From Cellulophaga sp. BC115SP (GTDB lineage Bacteria; Bacteroidota; Bacteroidia; Cytophagales; Spirosomataceae), in contig NZ_JAAALB010000005.1 in NCBI RefSeq assembly GCF_009905545.1, positions 62,001 through 126,000 of the forward strand: a stretch of DNA of 64,000 nt, in the 5' to 3' direction. Under the pieces are notes generated by a model, which was given only the letters and a program-made list of their open reading frames with translations, did no database searches and had not been told where the DNA came from. A program made the position numbers and the translations under genes. This document shows positions 27,065 to 35,083 of this stretch, piece by piece (positions within the stretch are counted from its first letter, which is position 1; every line of letters begins with the position of its first letter).

Positions 27065-27433
27065 AAAAATAGAGTTTGTTGATTGAAAATAGAAGCTTTT
27101 CTTCGAGAATGTTCGCCTGAATTTGTATAACTCAAGAATGATTCACCCTAAACATTGGTAAAGTACAAATTTTGCCAATAACCTTGTATTGGGGAACGAA
27201 ATTTGAGATTTTCCTGAAAAATACAGAATCCTTGGAGGATTCTTCGGATAAACAATAAATTAATGAGTTAATTATTTTGAAAAATTTTGAAAATAAAAAA
27301 CAATGCCTATTTTTAAGAGAAAATCCTCCAAGGAATGCAAGTTTGAGAGAGTCAAAAGCACCGTTTTTCCTTTGAAATACAATTTTTGACCTTTACCTCG
27401 AATAGCCCAAACACTTCAAAAACCATTAACCTT
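27065..27433. other. Divergent region with a spaced inverted repeat
   Basis: This holds AATCCTTGGAGGATT (27227-27241) and an inverted copy AATCCTCCAAGGAAT (27322-27336) 80 bp apart. The pair lies about 100 bp before the esterase ATG of the amidoligase cluster and may be regulatory or a decayed mobile end. No exact TAnnTTTG box was seen. Confidence 0.5.
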
Positions 27434-28138
27434 ATGCAGGAAAGATACATCAAATACTACTCGCATCATTTGGGGGCTGACAACGAAATCTTAATTTATG
27501 GACACTGGGGATATCCAGTGATTGTGTTTCCAACTACCATGGGGCGTTATTACGAGGCCAAAGATTTCAAGCTCATTGACGCTGCCAAAGGTTTGATTAA
27601 TGATGGGAAAGTCAAAATCTATTGTCCTGATAGTATAGACAAATACTCTTGGTATGCCAAACACCTTCACCCTTCAGAGCGTATCCAAAACCATATCTAT
27701 TATGATCAATACCTAAACGAAGAGCTGATTCCTGCCATTCAGCGAGAATGTGGCGTAGCAAAGGTGGCAGTTGCAGGCTGTAGCTTTGGCGGTTTTCATG
27801 CCGCAAATTTTGCCTTTAGACATCCCGACAAGGTTTCTCATCTCTTTACCATGGGAGCTGCTTTTGATATTCGTTCCTTCCTCAATGGTTTTTACAATGA
27901 TCAGGTATATTTTAATAACCCGCCAGATTATTTGCCAAATTTGAATAATGCAGATTTGTGGCAAATGAATATCATACTAGGTACTTGTAACGCGGATTTT
28001 TGTAGACCAGAAACGGAGAGGCTTTCAGGAATACTGAAAAGCAAACATATTGATCATTGGTTAGATGTGCGCTGGCATGGAACGCACGATTGGCCAATTT
28101 GGAGAGAAATGTTTCCAGAATATCTGTCAAGGATTTAA
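27434..28138 (+). CDS. Alpha/beta hydrolase (esterase) of the amidoligase cluster
   Basis: A 234-residue cytoplasmic-looking alpha/beta hydrolase. The nucleophile elbow is AGCSFGGFHA, and a C-terminal RWHGTHDWPIWREMFP supplies the catalytic His. It resembles putative esterases of the D/YbbA type. The ATG at 27434 is preferred over an upstream TTG (27386) because MQERYIKYYSHHLG begins the conserved fold. It is the first gene of a six-gene plus-strand run; the ATP-grasp gene follows after 63 bp. It may release or trim the product made by the ligases (inference). Confidence 0.82.
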   Translation: MQERYIKYYSHHLGADNEILIYGHWGYPVIVFPTTMGRYYEAKDFKLIDAAKGLINDGKVKIYCPDSIDKYSWYAKHLHPSERIQNHIYYDQYLNEELIPAIQRECGVAKVAVAGCSFGGFHAANFAFRHPDKVSHLFTMGAAFDIRSFLNGFYNDQVYFNNPPDYLPNLNNADLWQMNIILGTCNADFCRPETERLSGILKSKHIDHWLDVRWHGTHDWPIWREMFPEYLSRI

Positions 28139-28201
28139 CGAAAAATAAACTTAAAAGAAATTTTATAAAGTTCACTCAACAAAAAACTTACGAATAAAAC
28201 T

Positions 28202-29179
28202 ATGAAGAAAATCGGTATTTTACATGGAATGGAGAATACTTTTCCTGAAGCATTTGTAGAGCGCGTGAATCAGATTGCGCCAAAGGGAATTGTCGCTGAA
28301 AGAGCCTTGATTGATAAAGTAGTTCAAGGAGAATCTTCTGGATATGATGTAATTATCGACCGTATTTCACAAGACGTACCCTATTATAGAGCGATGTTGA
28401 AAAATACCGCCATGGCAGGAACAGCCGTAATCAATAATCCTTTTTGGTGGAGTGCTGATGAAAAGTTTTTTAATAATGCGTTGGCAGTAAATATTGGTGT
28501 ACCTGTACCTAAAACTGTGATTTTACCCTCAAAAGTTCGCCCAGACGATACTTCTGATACCTCTTTTAGAAACTTGAAATTTCCTATGCCTTGGGGCGAT
28601 ATCTTCGATTATATTGGTTTCCCGGCTTATATGAAACCTCACTCTGGTGGTGGTTGGAAAAACGTGTACAAAGTACGTGACGCCGATGAGCTATTTAATG
28701 CTTATGACGAAACAGGGCAATTGGTGATGCTATTACAAGAAGAAATTCTCTTTACGGATTATTTCCGTTGTTACTGTATCGGTGGCAAAGATGTACGTAT
28801 CATGCCTTACGAACCAAGAAATCCTCATCATTTGCGTTATGATGCTCAGCTGCCAACGGGACCAGCTGCTAAGAAACTTTTAGCTACCGTCAAAGACTAT
28901 GTGTTGGCGCTAAACCATGCTCTCGGCTATGATTTCAACACAGTTGAGTTTGCTGTGCGCGATGGTATTCCTTATGCGATTGACTTCTGCAACCCTGCGC
29001 CAGATGCAGATGTTAATTCAGTCGGTCAAGAAAACTTTGAATGGGTGGTCGAAACCTCTGCGAAGTTTGCTATTGACCGTGCCAAAAAGCATAAGCCAGG
29101 AAAAGATAATCTTACTTGGGGAACATTTGTTCGTAGCTCCGTAGCAGGCGTAGCACGCGATAAAATGATGGAAAAATAG
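28202..29179 (+). CDS. ATP-grasp domain protein (carboxylate-amine/thiol ligase type)
   Basis: A 325-residue protein of ATP-grasp fold. An N-terminal preATP-grasp segment (about 1-85) is followed by the ATP-binding core: Lys145 and a Gly-rich loop (PAYMKPHSGGGWKNVYKV), the adenine-binding segment VMLLQEE (Glu180), and metal ligands Glu249, Asp261 and Asn264 (FNTVEF, AIDFCNPAPD). Such enzymes activate a carboxylate as an acyl phosphate and join it to an amine or thiol. Substrates are unknown. It is followed by a GCS2-type ligase, with a 15-bp hairpin directly after its stop. Confidence 0.85.
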   Translation: MKKIGILHGMENTFPEAFVERVNQIAPKGIVAERALIDKVVQGESSGYDVIIDRISQDVPYYRAMLKNTAMAGTAVINNPFWWSADEKFFNNALAVNIGVPVPKTVILPSKVRPDDTSDTSFRNLKFPMPWGDIFDYIGFPAYMKPHSGGGWKNVYKVRDADELFNAYDETGQLVMLLQEEILFTDYFRCYCIGGKDVRIMPYEPRNPHHLRYDAQLPTGPAAKKLLATVKDYVLALNHALGYDFNTVEFAVRDGIPYAIDFCNPAPDADVNSVGQENFEWVVETSAKFAIDRAKKHKPGKDNLTWGTFVRSSVAGVARDKMMEK

Positions 29180-29184
29180 ACCTT

Positions 29185-29221
29185 ATTGAGAACTGTGTTT
29201 GGAAACAACATAGTTCTCAAT
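29185..29221 (+). other. Intercistronic hairpin after the ATP-grasp gene
   Basis: ATTGAGAACT (29185-29194) pairs with AGTTCTCAAT (29212-29221), and GTGTT continues the stem inward. It starts 6 bp after a stop codon and has no T run, so it may be a weak terminator, processing site or mRNA stabiliser. Confidence 0.7.
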
Positions 29222-29245
29222 CAAACCACCCAACCGCAAATAACT

Positions 29246-30349
29246 ATGTCATTATTTACCCTAGGAATTGAAGAAGAATTTCAAACAATAGACCCTGAAA
29301 CGAGAGATTTGCGTTCGCACATGTCCAAAATTGTAGAAGGGGGGAAAATCAGTTTACAAGAAAGAGTAAAAGCCGAAATGCATCAGGCAGTAGTGGAGGT
29401 TGGTACGAATATCTGTTACAATATCCAACAAGCTCGTGATGAGGTAATTTATCTTCGCAAACATATCATTGAGCTGGCTGATGCCCAAAATCTAAAAGTA
29501 GCAGCCGCAGGAACTCACCCATTTGCTGACTGGCAAGACCAACTTATTACGGACAATCCACGTTATGATGCTCTCATCGATGAAATGCGTGACGTAGCAA
29601 GAGGAAATTTAATTTTCGGTCTACATGTCCATGTCGGTATCGAAAACCGAAATCAAGGTCTAGAAATACTTAATGCTGTTCGTTATTTCTTGCCCCATAT
29701 ATATGCCTTATCTACCAATTCTCCTTTTTGGTGTGGTCGTAACACAGGGTTCAAATCCTATCGTTCAAAGGTTTTTGACAAATTCCCTCGTACAGGTATC
29801 CCTGAGTTTTTTGCCTCTGCAAGCGAATATGATGATTATGTCAATTTGTTGGTAAAAACAAATTGTATTGACGATGGTAAAAAAATCTGGTGGGATATTC
29901 GCTTACATCCTTACTTCAATACCATTGAATTTCGTATTTGTGATATTCCTATGCGTGCTGACGAAACAATATGTTTGGCGGCTTTGATGCAGGCTTTGGT
30001 AGCCAAAATTTATAAATTGTTGAAACAAAATCTCAATTTTAGAAGCTACCGAAAAGTATTGATCAACGAAAATAAATGGCGTGCTGCACGTTATGGTATT
30101 CAGGGGAAATTGATTGATTTCGGCAAGCAAGAGGAAGTTCCCTATCGCAATCTTTGTGATGAACTACTCGATTTTGTAGACGATGTGTTAGACGAACTAG
30201 GAAGTCGTCATGAAGTAGAATATATTCGTACAATTTTGGATAATGGCACTGGTGCAGATCGCCAATTGGCCGTTTTTGAGCAATCAGGAGGAGATTTGAA
30301 AAAGGTAGTGGACTATATCGTTGAAGAAACTAAGCTAGGTGTTTTTTAA
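29246..30349 (+). CDS. Carboxylate-amine ligase, GCS2/YbdK family
   Basis: A 367-residue member of the glutamate-cysteine ligase family 2 (YbdK-type). The N-terminal GIEEEFQ (residues 7-13) and FGLHVHVGIENR are hallmark metal/ATP-binding motifs, and WWDIRLHPYFNTIEFRICD is the conserved later block. These enzymes form an amide bond between a carboxylate and an amine using ATP; many homologues outside glutathione synthesis have unknown substrates. The ATG at 29246 is preferred to a TTG inside the preceding hairpin. It is flanked by an ATP-grasp protein and a glutamine amidotransferase, suggesting a biosynthetic chain. Confidence 0.9.
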   Translation: MSLFTLGIEEEFQTIDPETRDLRSHMSKIVEGGKISLQERVKAEMHQAVVEVGTNICYNIQQARDEVIYLRKHIIELADAQNLKVAAAGTHPFADWQDQLITDNPRYDALIDEMRDVARGNLIFGLHVHVGIENRNQGLEILNAVRYFLPHIYALSTNSPFWCGRNTGFKSYRSKVFDKFPRTGIPEFFASASEYDDYVNLLVKTNCIDDGKKIWWDIRLHPYFNTIEFRICDIPMRADETICLAALMQALVAKIYKLLKQNLNFRSYRKVLINENKWRAARYGIQGKLIDFGKQEEVPYRNLCDELLDFVDDVLDELGSRHEVEYIRTILDNGTGADRQLAVFEQSGGDLKKVVDYIVEETKLGVF

Positions 30350-30594
30350 GATTTAAGAAATACAAAATAATATTTCTTGGCTGAATATTCTGACTATTTG
30401 AAATAAAAATTAAATAAAGTTTTTGAGAAATAAAGATTAGGGAAATGTAAAATTTTAGCCCGAAAAATGACTTAAAATGGCTAATTTTACATTCTAATAT
30501 TAAGTAATTAAGCACTTTAGGTAATAAAAGCTAGTTTCTAAAGACAAGTGCTTCCACTAATAATCCCAAAGCATTTCCATCAACTTTGTTTCAG
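30350..30594. other. Widest spacer of the amidoligase cluster, with hairpin
   Basis: A 245-bp spacer. ATGTAAAATTTTAGCC (from 30445) pairs with GGCTAATTTTACAT (ending 30492) with a two-base bulge. A second, weaker pairing joins AAGCACTT (30510-30517) and AAGTGCTT (30546-30553). It may hold an internal promoter or attenuator; no exact TAnnTTTG was found. Confidence 0.55.
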
Positions 30595-31446
30595 ATGAAT
30601 CATAATAGTCTCCGAATAGCCATTCTCGATATGTACGACAACGTAGCCAATGAAGGTATGCGTTGTATCCTAAATTTGATCAAAAACTTTGAGGAGGAAT
30701 CTCATATTCCTTTACAATACAATATTTATAACGTTCGTGCCGAAATGGCATTGCCAGACCTGAGTTATGATATTTATATCTCTACAGGCGGTCCAGGGAG
30801 TCCTCTCGAATCTGGCGAGTCTTGGGAAGCTCCATATTTTACTTTTATAGATTCCATTTTTGCCTATAATCGTGGTGAAGAAGTCATCGCAGGTATTCAA
30901 AAACCTAAATATATGTTTTTGATTTGCCATTCTTTTCAATTGGTCTCTCGTCATTTGGGTATAGGAATGGTTTCTAAACGTAGAAGTACTTCCTTTGGAG
31001 TTTTTCCTGTACATCGTACGACTGAGGCTGGTTCAGAACCATTTTTTGATGGATTGCCAGAACCTTTTTATGTGGTCGACTCTAGAGATTATCAATTGGT
31101 TCGTCCCAACAAAAAGCGCATTAAGGATTTGGGTGTGACTATTTTACGGTTAGAAAAGGAACGTCCGCATGTAAATTTGGAACGTGCTATTATGGCCATT
31201 CGTTTTTCTAAAGAGGTATTCGGGACGCAGTTTCACCCAGAAGCCGATGGCGAAGGGATGTTGCGTTATTTACAAAAAGAAGATAAGCGACAGGCCGTGG
31301 TCAAATCGCATGGTTTGGCAAAATATAATAGTATGGTAGAACAATTGGCCGACCCAGACAAGATTTTGTTGACAGAAGCCGTGATTTTACCTAATTTTTT
31401 GAAAACTGCTACCTCAGCAATTTTCAAAACTACTTCACAGAATTAA
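30595..31446 (+). CDS. Class I glutamine amidotransferase-like protein
   Basis: A 283-residue class I GATase domain. Cys111 sits in the nucleophile elbow FLICHSFQLVSRHLG, His214 and Glu216 in GTQFHPEADGEGM, and the oxyanion strand reads YISTGGPGSPLES. Together these form a complete triad, so it can probably hydrolyse glutamine or a gamma-glutamyl bond. The ATG at 30595 is used; an upstream TTG would add three residues. It may supply ammonia to a ligase or cleave a gamma-glutamyl intermediate, as PuuD-type enzymes do (inference). Confidence 0.87.
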   Translation: MNHNSLRIAILDMYDNVANEGMRCILNLIKNFEEESHIPLQYNIYNVRAEMALPDLSYDIYISTGGPGSPLESGESWEAPYFTFIDSIFAYNRGEEVIAGIQKPKYMFLICHSFQLVSRHLGIGMVSKRRSTSFGVFPVHRTTEAGSEPFFDGLPEPFYVVDSRDYQLVRPNKKRIKDLGVTILRLEKERPHVNLERAIMAIRFSKEVFGTQFHPEADGEGMLRYLQKEDKRQAVVKSHGLAKYNSMVEQLADPDKILLTEAVILPNFLKTATSAIFKTTSQN

Positions 31447-31449
31447 CAA

Positions 31450-31498
31450 CGGATGGCCCTATCTGTTCACGATAAATACCCTCGGATAGGGCCGTCCG
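31450..31498 (+). other. Intercistronic hairpin after the glutamine amidotransferase gene
   Basis: CGGATGGCCCTATC (31450-31463) pairs with GGATAGGGCCGTCCG (31484-31498) with one G-T pair. It starts 4 bp after the stop and ends 10 bp before the next ATG. There is no T run. Confidence 0.75.
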
Positions 31499-31508
31499 AT
31501 TGAAAAAT

Positions 31509-32705
31509 ATGCATAAAGCTTCTCGACAAAACTTTAATGCTCAATTTTCTTCTGATACCTATCAGCAATTCCTTGCATCGATTCACCGTGAATATCCTCA
31601 ACAATTAGATTTTCGAGTGGCGGAAACTCCTGTTTTTGTGCCAAAATCTTTTAAAAATCAATTGCTAGATGCCTGTGAGCATATCATTTCTGTATTAACT
31701 TCAACAGATTTTAAGGAAAAAACAAATAAGGCTATTCCTTACGGGCAAAATGTGCCTCGTGAAAACTTGAATTCTTCCTTTTTGGCGATAGATTTTGCCA
31801 TTTGTGAAAATGAGAAGGGAGAAATTGAGCCTCAATTGATTGAATTGCAAGGCTTTCCTTCGTTATTTGCTTTTCAATATTTTCTTTCAAAACAGTTTCA
31901 AAATCAATATCCTATTCCTGATAACTTTGATTTTCTGTTTAATGATTTGACTCGACCAAAATATGTGGAGTTTTTAAGAAATTTAATTGTCGGAGAAGAA
32001 AAACCTGAAAATGTTATTTTGCTGGAAATTTATCCCGAAACACAAAAAACGAGAATTGATTTTAAAGTCACTGAGGAATTATTGGGGGTAAAGGCAATAT
32101 GCATTACCAAGATTATTAAGAAGGGAAAATTACTCTTTTACGAAGATTCAGGAGAGCTTGTCCCAATCAATCGTATTTATAATCGATTGATATTTGATGA
32201 TTTGGCTAATTATCCTGGGCTTCAAACGGCATTTAATTTTACAGACGATGTAGACGTAGAATGGGTTGGACATCCCAATTGGTTTTTCAGGATTAGTAAA
32301 TACATTTTGCCATTATTCAATCATCAATATATCCCCGAAAGCCATTATCTATCTGATTTTCAAGGAGATTTTCCGAAAGATTTAGAAAATTATGTGTTAA
32401 AACCATTATTTTCTTTTGCAGGAAGTGGCGTGAAAATCAATATTACCGAATCCGACTTACAGGAAGTTGAAAATCCTGCTGAGTATATTTTACAAAGGAA
32501 AGTCAAATATTTACCAGTCATCGAAACCACGGACGGAAGCAAAGTAAAAGCTGAAATTCGTCTATTGTATGGCTGGGAACAAGGAGCTCCCAAACCAACC
32601 TTATTGACCAACCTTGCTCGTTTGTCCAGAGGTGAAATGATAGGGGTGAGGTTCAATAAAGACTTTGATTGGGTGGGGGGAACAGTTTGTTTTATGGAAA
32701 AATAA
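31509..32705 (+). CDS. ATP-grasp-like protein (glutathionylspermidine-synthase-like)
   Basis: A 398-residue protein without signal or TM segments. The C-terminal third has ATP-grasp-type features: a Lys followed by a Gly-rich loop (YVLKPLFSFAGSGVKINI, about residues 300-317), then EYILQRKVKY and KAEIRLLYGWEQG. The N-terminal part holds FLAIDFAICENEKGEIEPQLIELQGFPS, where metal ligands may lie before the ATP loop, suggesting a permuted or GSPS-like arrangement. Family assignment is moderate. The ATG at 31509 is preferred to the TTG at 31500. A hairpin precedes it by 10 bp and another follows 3 bp after its stop. Confidence 0.6.
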   Translation: MHKASRQNFNAQFSSDTYQQFLASIHREYPQQLDFRVAETPVFVPKSFKNQLLDACEHIISVLTSTDFKEKTNKAIPYGQNVPRENLNSSFLAIDFAICENEKGEIEPQLIELQGFPSLFAFQYFLSKQFQNQYPIPDNFDFLFNDLTRPKYVEFLRNLIVGEEKPENVILLEIYPETQKTRIDFKVTEELLGVKAICITKIIKKGKLLFYEDSGELVPINRIYNRLIFDDLANYPGLQTAFNFTDDVDVEWVGHPNWFFRISKYILPLFNHQYIPESHYLSDFQGDFPKDLENYVLKPLFSFAGSGVKINITESDLQEVENPAEYILQRKVKYLPVIETTDGSKVKAEIRLLYGWEQGAPKPTLLTNLARLSRGEMIGVRFNKDFDWVGGTVCFMEK

Positions 32706-32708
32706 GAA

Positions 32709-32744
32709 ATGAAGCCACAAAATCTCGTAATTTTGTGGCTTCAT
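32709..32744 (+). other. Intercistronic hairpin before the aminotransferase gene
   Basis: Perfect 15-bp arms ATGAAGCCACAAAAT (32709-32723) and ATTTTGTGGCTTCAT (32730-32744) around a 6-nt loop. It starts 4 bp after the stop of the preceding gene. The in-frame ATG at 32709 is buried in the stem. Confidence 0.8.
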
Positions 32745-32765
32745 CACATATTAAACATTACGGTT

Positions 32766-33962
32766 TTGATTACGCAGCGTGAGTTATTTTTGAAAAACGT
32801 AGCCCAAACCTCAGATTTTCCATTAGCCTTGGAGATCGAGCGTGCCGAAGGGGTTTATTTATATGACACAGAAGGAAAGTCTTATCTAGATTTGATTTCG
32901 GGTATTGGGGTATCCAATGTGGGGCATCGTCACCCCAAAGTCGTTGAGGCGATAAAAGACCAAGTCGACAAATATATGCACTTGATGGTTTATGGAGAAT
33001 TTGTACAAAGTCCACAGGTGCAATTAGCCAAAGCTTTGGTAGATTCGCTAACCCCAAGCGCAGGAGATAGACCTGTGTTGGACAATGTATATTTTACCAA
33101 CTCTGGCACTGAAGCCATCGAAGGAGCAATGAAGTTGGCAAAACGATACACACAAAGAACAGAGTTTGTATCTTGCTATAACGCTTACCATGGCGCTACA
33201 CAGGGTGCATTGTCGCTATCAGGCAGTGAAAATTTCAAACGAAATTTTAGACCTCTATTGCCAATGACTAAAAATATCACGCATGGGAATATGGCTGATA
33301 TAGAGCAAGTCACCGAGCAAACTGCCGCCGTTATTATCGAAATCATTGGTGGAGAAGCAGGGGTAAGAGTGCCAACCATAGCGTATTTTCAGGCATTACG
33401 AAAAAAATGTGATGAGGTAGGAGCACTTTTAATTATTGACGAAATACAAACTGGTTTTGGTCGCACAGGAAGCTTTTGGGCTTTTGAGCAATTTGGTGTC
33501 TATCCAGATGTAATTACCAGTGCCAAAGGAATGGGCGGAGGTATGCCTATCGGAGCATTTATTGCGAATCAGAAAGTAATGAGTGTATTTAAGGATAATC
33601 CGATTTTGGGGCATATTACTACTTTCGGCGGACATCCTGTGTCGGCGGCAGCATCGCTGGCAACAATTAATTTGATTAGAGGAGAGAAACTGTATGAGTC
33701 AGTTCCTGAAAAGGCAGCTCTATTTCGTTCATTGTTAGTGCATCCCAAAATCAAAGAAGTCCGTAATCAAGGCTTGATGATGGCAGTAGAATTTGCTGAT
33801 TTTGATGAACTAAAGGGGATTATCGACCGAGCGATTGAAAAAGGTTTATTGACAGATTGGTTTTTGTTTTGTGATAATTCGATGCGAATTGCTCCACCTT
33901 TAATCATCACAGAGGAACAAATTAGAACTGCTTGTGAAATTATACTTTCATGTATTGAGTAA
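32766..33962 (+). CDS. Class III (acetylornithine/4-aminobutyrate type) aminotransferase
   Basis: A 398-residue PLP enzyme with the class III motifs GIGVSNVGHRHPKVVE, FTNSGTEAIEGAMKLAKRYT, IIDEIQTGFGRTGSFWAFE and the PLP lysine in TSAKGMGGGMPIGA. It moves an amino group between a terminal amine and a keto acid. I prefer the TTG start at 32766 (MITQRELFLKNVAQTS), because the ATG at 32709 lies in a hairpin and encodes a poorly conserved extension. It is the last gene of the amidoligase cluster and ends at a strong terminator, so it may make or consume the amine joined by the ligases. Confidence 0.88.
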   Translation: MITQRELFLKNVAQTSDFPLALEIERAEGVYLYDTEGKSYLDLISGIGVSNVGHRHPKVVEAIKDQVDKYMHLMVYGEFVQSPQVQLAKALVDSLTPSAGDRPVLDNVYFTNSGTEAIEGAMKLAKRYTQRTEFVSCYNAYHGATQGALSLSGSENFKRNFRPLLPMTKNITHGNMADIEQVTEQTAAVIIEIIGGEAGVRVPTIAYFQALRKKCDEVGALLIIDEIQTGFGRTGSFWAFEQFGVYPDVITSAKGMGGGMPIGAFIANQKVMSVFKDNPILGHITTFGGHPVSAAASLATINLIRGEKLYESVPEKAALFRSLLVHPKIKEVRNQGLMMAVEFADFDELKGIIDRAIEKGLLTDWFLFCDNSMRIAPPLIITEEQIRTACEIILSCIE

Positions 33963-33981
33963 GAAAATATAAGGTATCCAT

Positions 33982-34009
33982 CGTAGAGACTCAATGCTTT
34001 GCGTCTACG
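33982..34009. repeat. GTAGAGACGCAA-type palindrome, copy B
   Basis: CGTAGAGACTCAATG followed by CTTTGCGTCTACG, an imperfect palindrome of the family seen at 16262 and 45351. Here it stands without the MITE-like ends. Confidence 0.6.
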
Positions 34010-34035
34010 GATTTATCATCCTGCATCTAAGCATC

Positions 34036-34074
34036 AAAAAAGGCTATCGAAAATTGTTTTCGATAGCCTTTTTT
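34036..34074. terminator. Bidirectional terminator between aminotransferase and mscS
   Basis: Perfect 18-bp arms AAAAAAGGCTATCGAAAA (34036-34053) and TTTTCGATAGCCTTTTTT (34057-34074) around TTG, with T runs on both strands. Confidence 0.92.
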
Positions 34075-34124
34075 GTGAAAAGTGTTAAAAGTAACCTTTT
34101 TCTTAAACTCAAAAAAGATTCGTT

Positions 34125-34940
34125 CTATGATAATTGATGCAAGTTTAAATGAATTTTAGGTGCTTCAATACCTTCTTTTTTCAAGTGTTCATATACCAAT
34201 TCTGTAACACCATAATAAGTTGCCCAGTAATTTTCAGAGTTCGTCCAAACTCTCACATCAAATTTTAACGCATTTTTGGTCATTGAGTTGAGCAAAATAT
34301 CGTGTTCAATGTTTTGTAAAGCAGTAGGACATAGTTTCACCGCATTTGTAAATGCTTTTTTGACTGATTCTAACGAATTTTGATTTCCCACGGCAAAAAC
34401 CATATCTACACGTATTGTTCCTTTGCCACTAATATTGGTGATTGCAGATGTGGCTAATGATCCGTTGGGTAAAATCAATGTTTTGTTGTCTGGCGTTACC
34501 AAAATAGTATTGAATATTTGTACCGATTCTACCGTTCCTGTGAATCCTTGTGCACTAATCAGGTCACCAACTTTGTAAGGTTTGAAAATGAGGATTAATA
34601 CACCACCAGCAAAGTTTGATAAACTCCCCTGTAATGCTAATCCAACAGCCAAGCCAGCTGCTCCTAGTACAGCAACAAAAGAAGTGGTTTGAATACCTAA
34701 AATACCTGCACAACTTAGCAGTAACATGATGTTTAAACCAACCGAAACGAGAGAGATTAGAAATGGCTGGACATCTTTGTCAAAATTACTTTTGGTCATT
34801 TTGGAGCCTAAAAGCTGAGAGGCTTTTGTGATAATTTTACGACCAATAATAAAAACGATAAGTGCTAATAAAATTTTTCCACCATACTGTGTAATAGCAA
34901 GAAAGATTTGGTCTTTGAGATTTGAGAAACTAACGTCCAT
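34125..34940 (-). CDS. mscS: Small-conductance mechanosensitive channel (MscS family)
   Basis: A 271-residue inner-membrane channel that opens on osmotic downshift. Three N-terminal TM segments are followed by the pore helix GLAVGLALQGSLSNFAGGVLILIFKP (about residues 96-121) and then the beta domain (YKVGDLISAQGFTGTVESVQIFNT) and the alpha/beta cytoplasmic cage. The length fits the minimal MscS type. It is monocistronic, with convergent termination against the aminotransferase gene. Confidence 0.92.
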   Translation of the reverse strand: MDVSFSNLKDQIFLAITQYGGKILLALIVFIIGRKIITKASQLLGSKMTKSNFDKDVQPFLISLVSVGLNIMLLLSCAGILGIQTTSFVAVLGAAGLAVGLALQGSLSNFAGGVLILIFKPYKVGDLISAQGFTGTVESVQIFNTILVTPDNKTLILPNGSLATSAITNISGKGTIRVDMVFAVGNQNSLESVKKAFTNAVKLCPTALQNIEHDILLNSMTKNALKFDVRVWTNSENYWATYYGVTELVYEHLKKEGIEAPKIHLNLHQLS

Positions 34941-35010
34941 GGTAATAAGTGAGGTTTAAGTGAATAATTTGACTTTCGGACGTAATTGCTTGGAATAGTC
35001 ACCTTTGAAA

Positions 35011-35041
35011 ACAAAAAAGGGAGACCGTTGTAGTCTCCCTT
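35011..35041 (-). terminator. Terminator of the sugar-phosphate isomerase gene
   Basis: AAGGGAGAC (35017-35025) pairs with GTCTCCCTT (35033-35041). Read on the minus strand a T run follows the stem. Confidence 0.85.
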
Positions 35042-35083
35042 CATACGAATTAATAGTGGATAGTAATGTTCAGGTCAATATTT

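Noticed and set aside
29748-29758. GGTTCAAATCC resembling a tRNA T-loop
   Set aside because: It lies inside the GCS2 coding sequence, and no acceptor stem or anticodon arm surrounds it.
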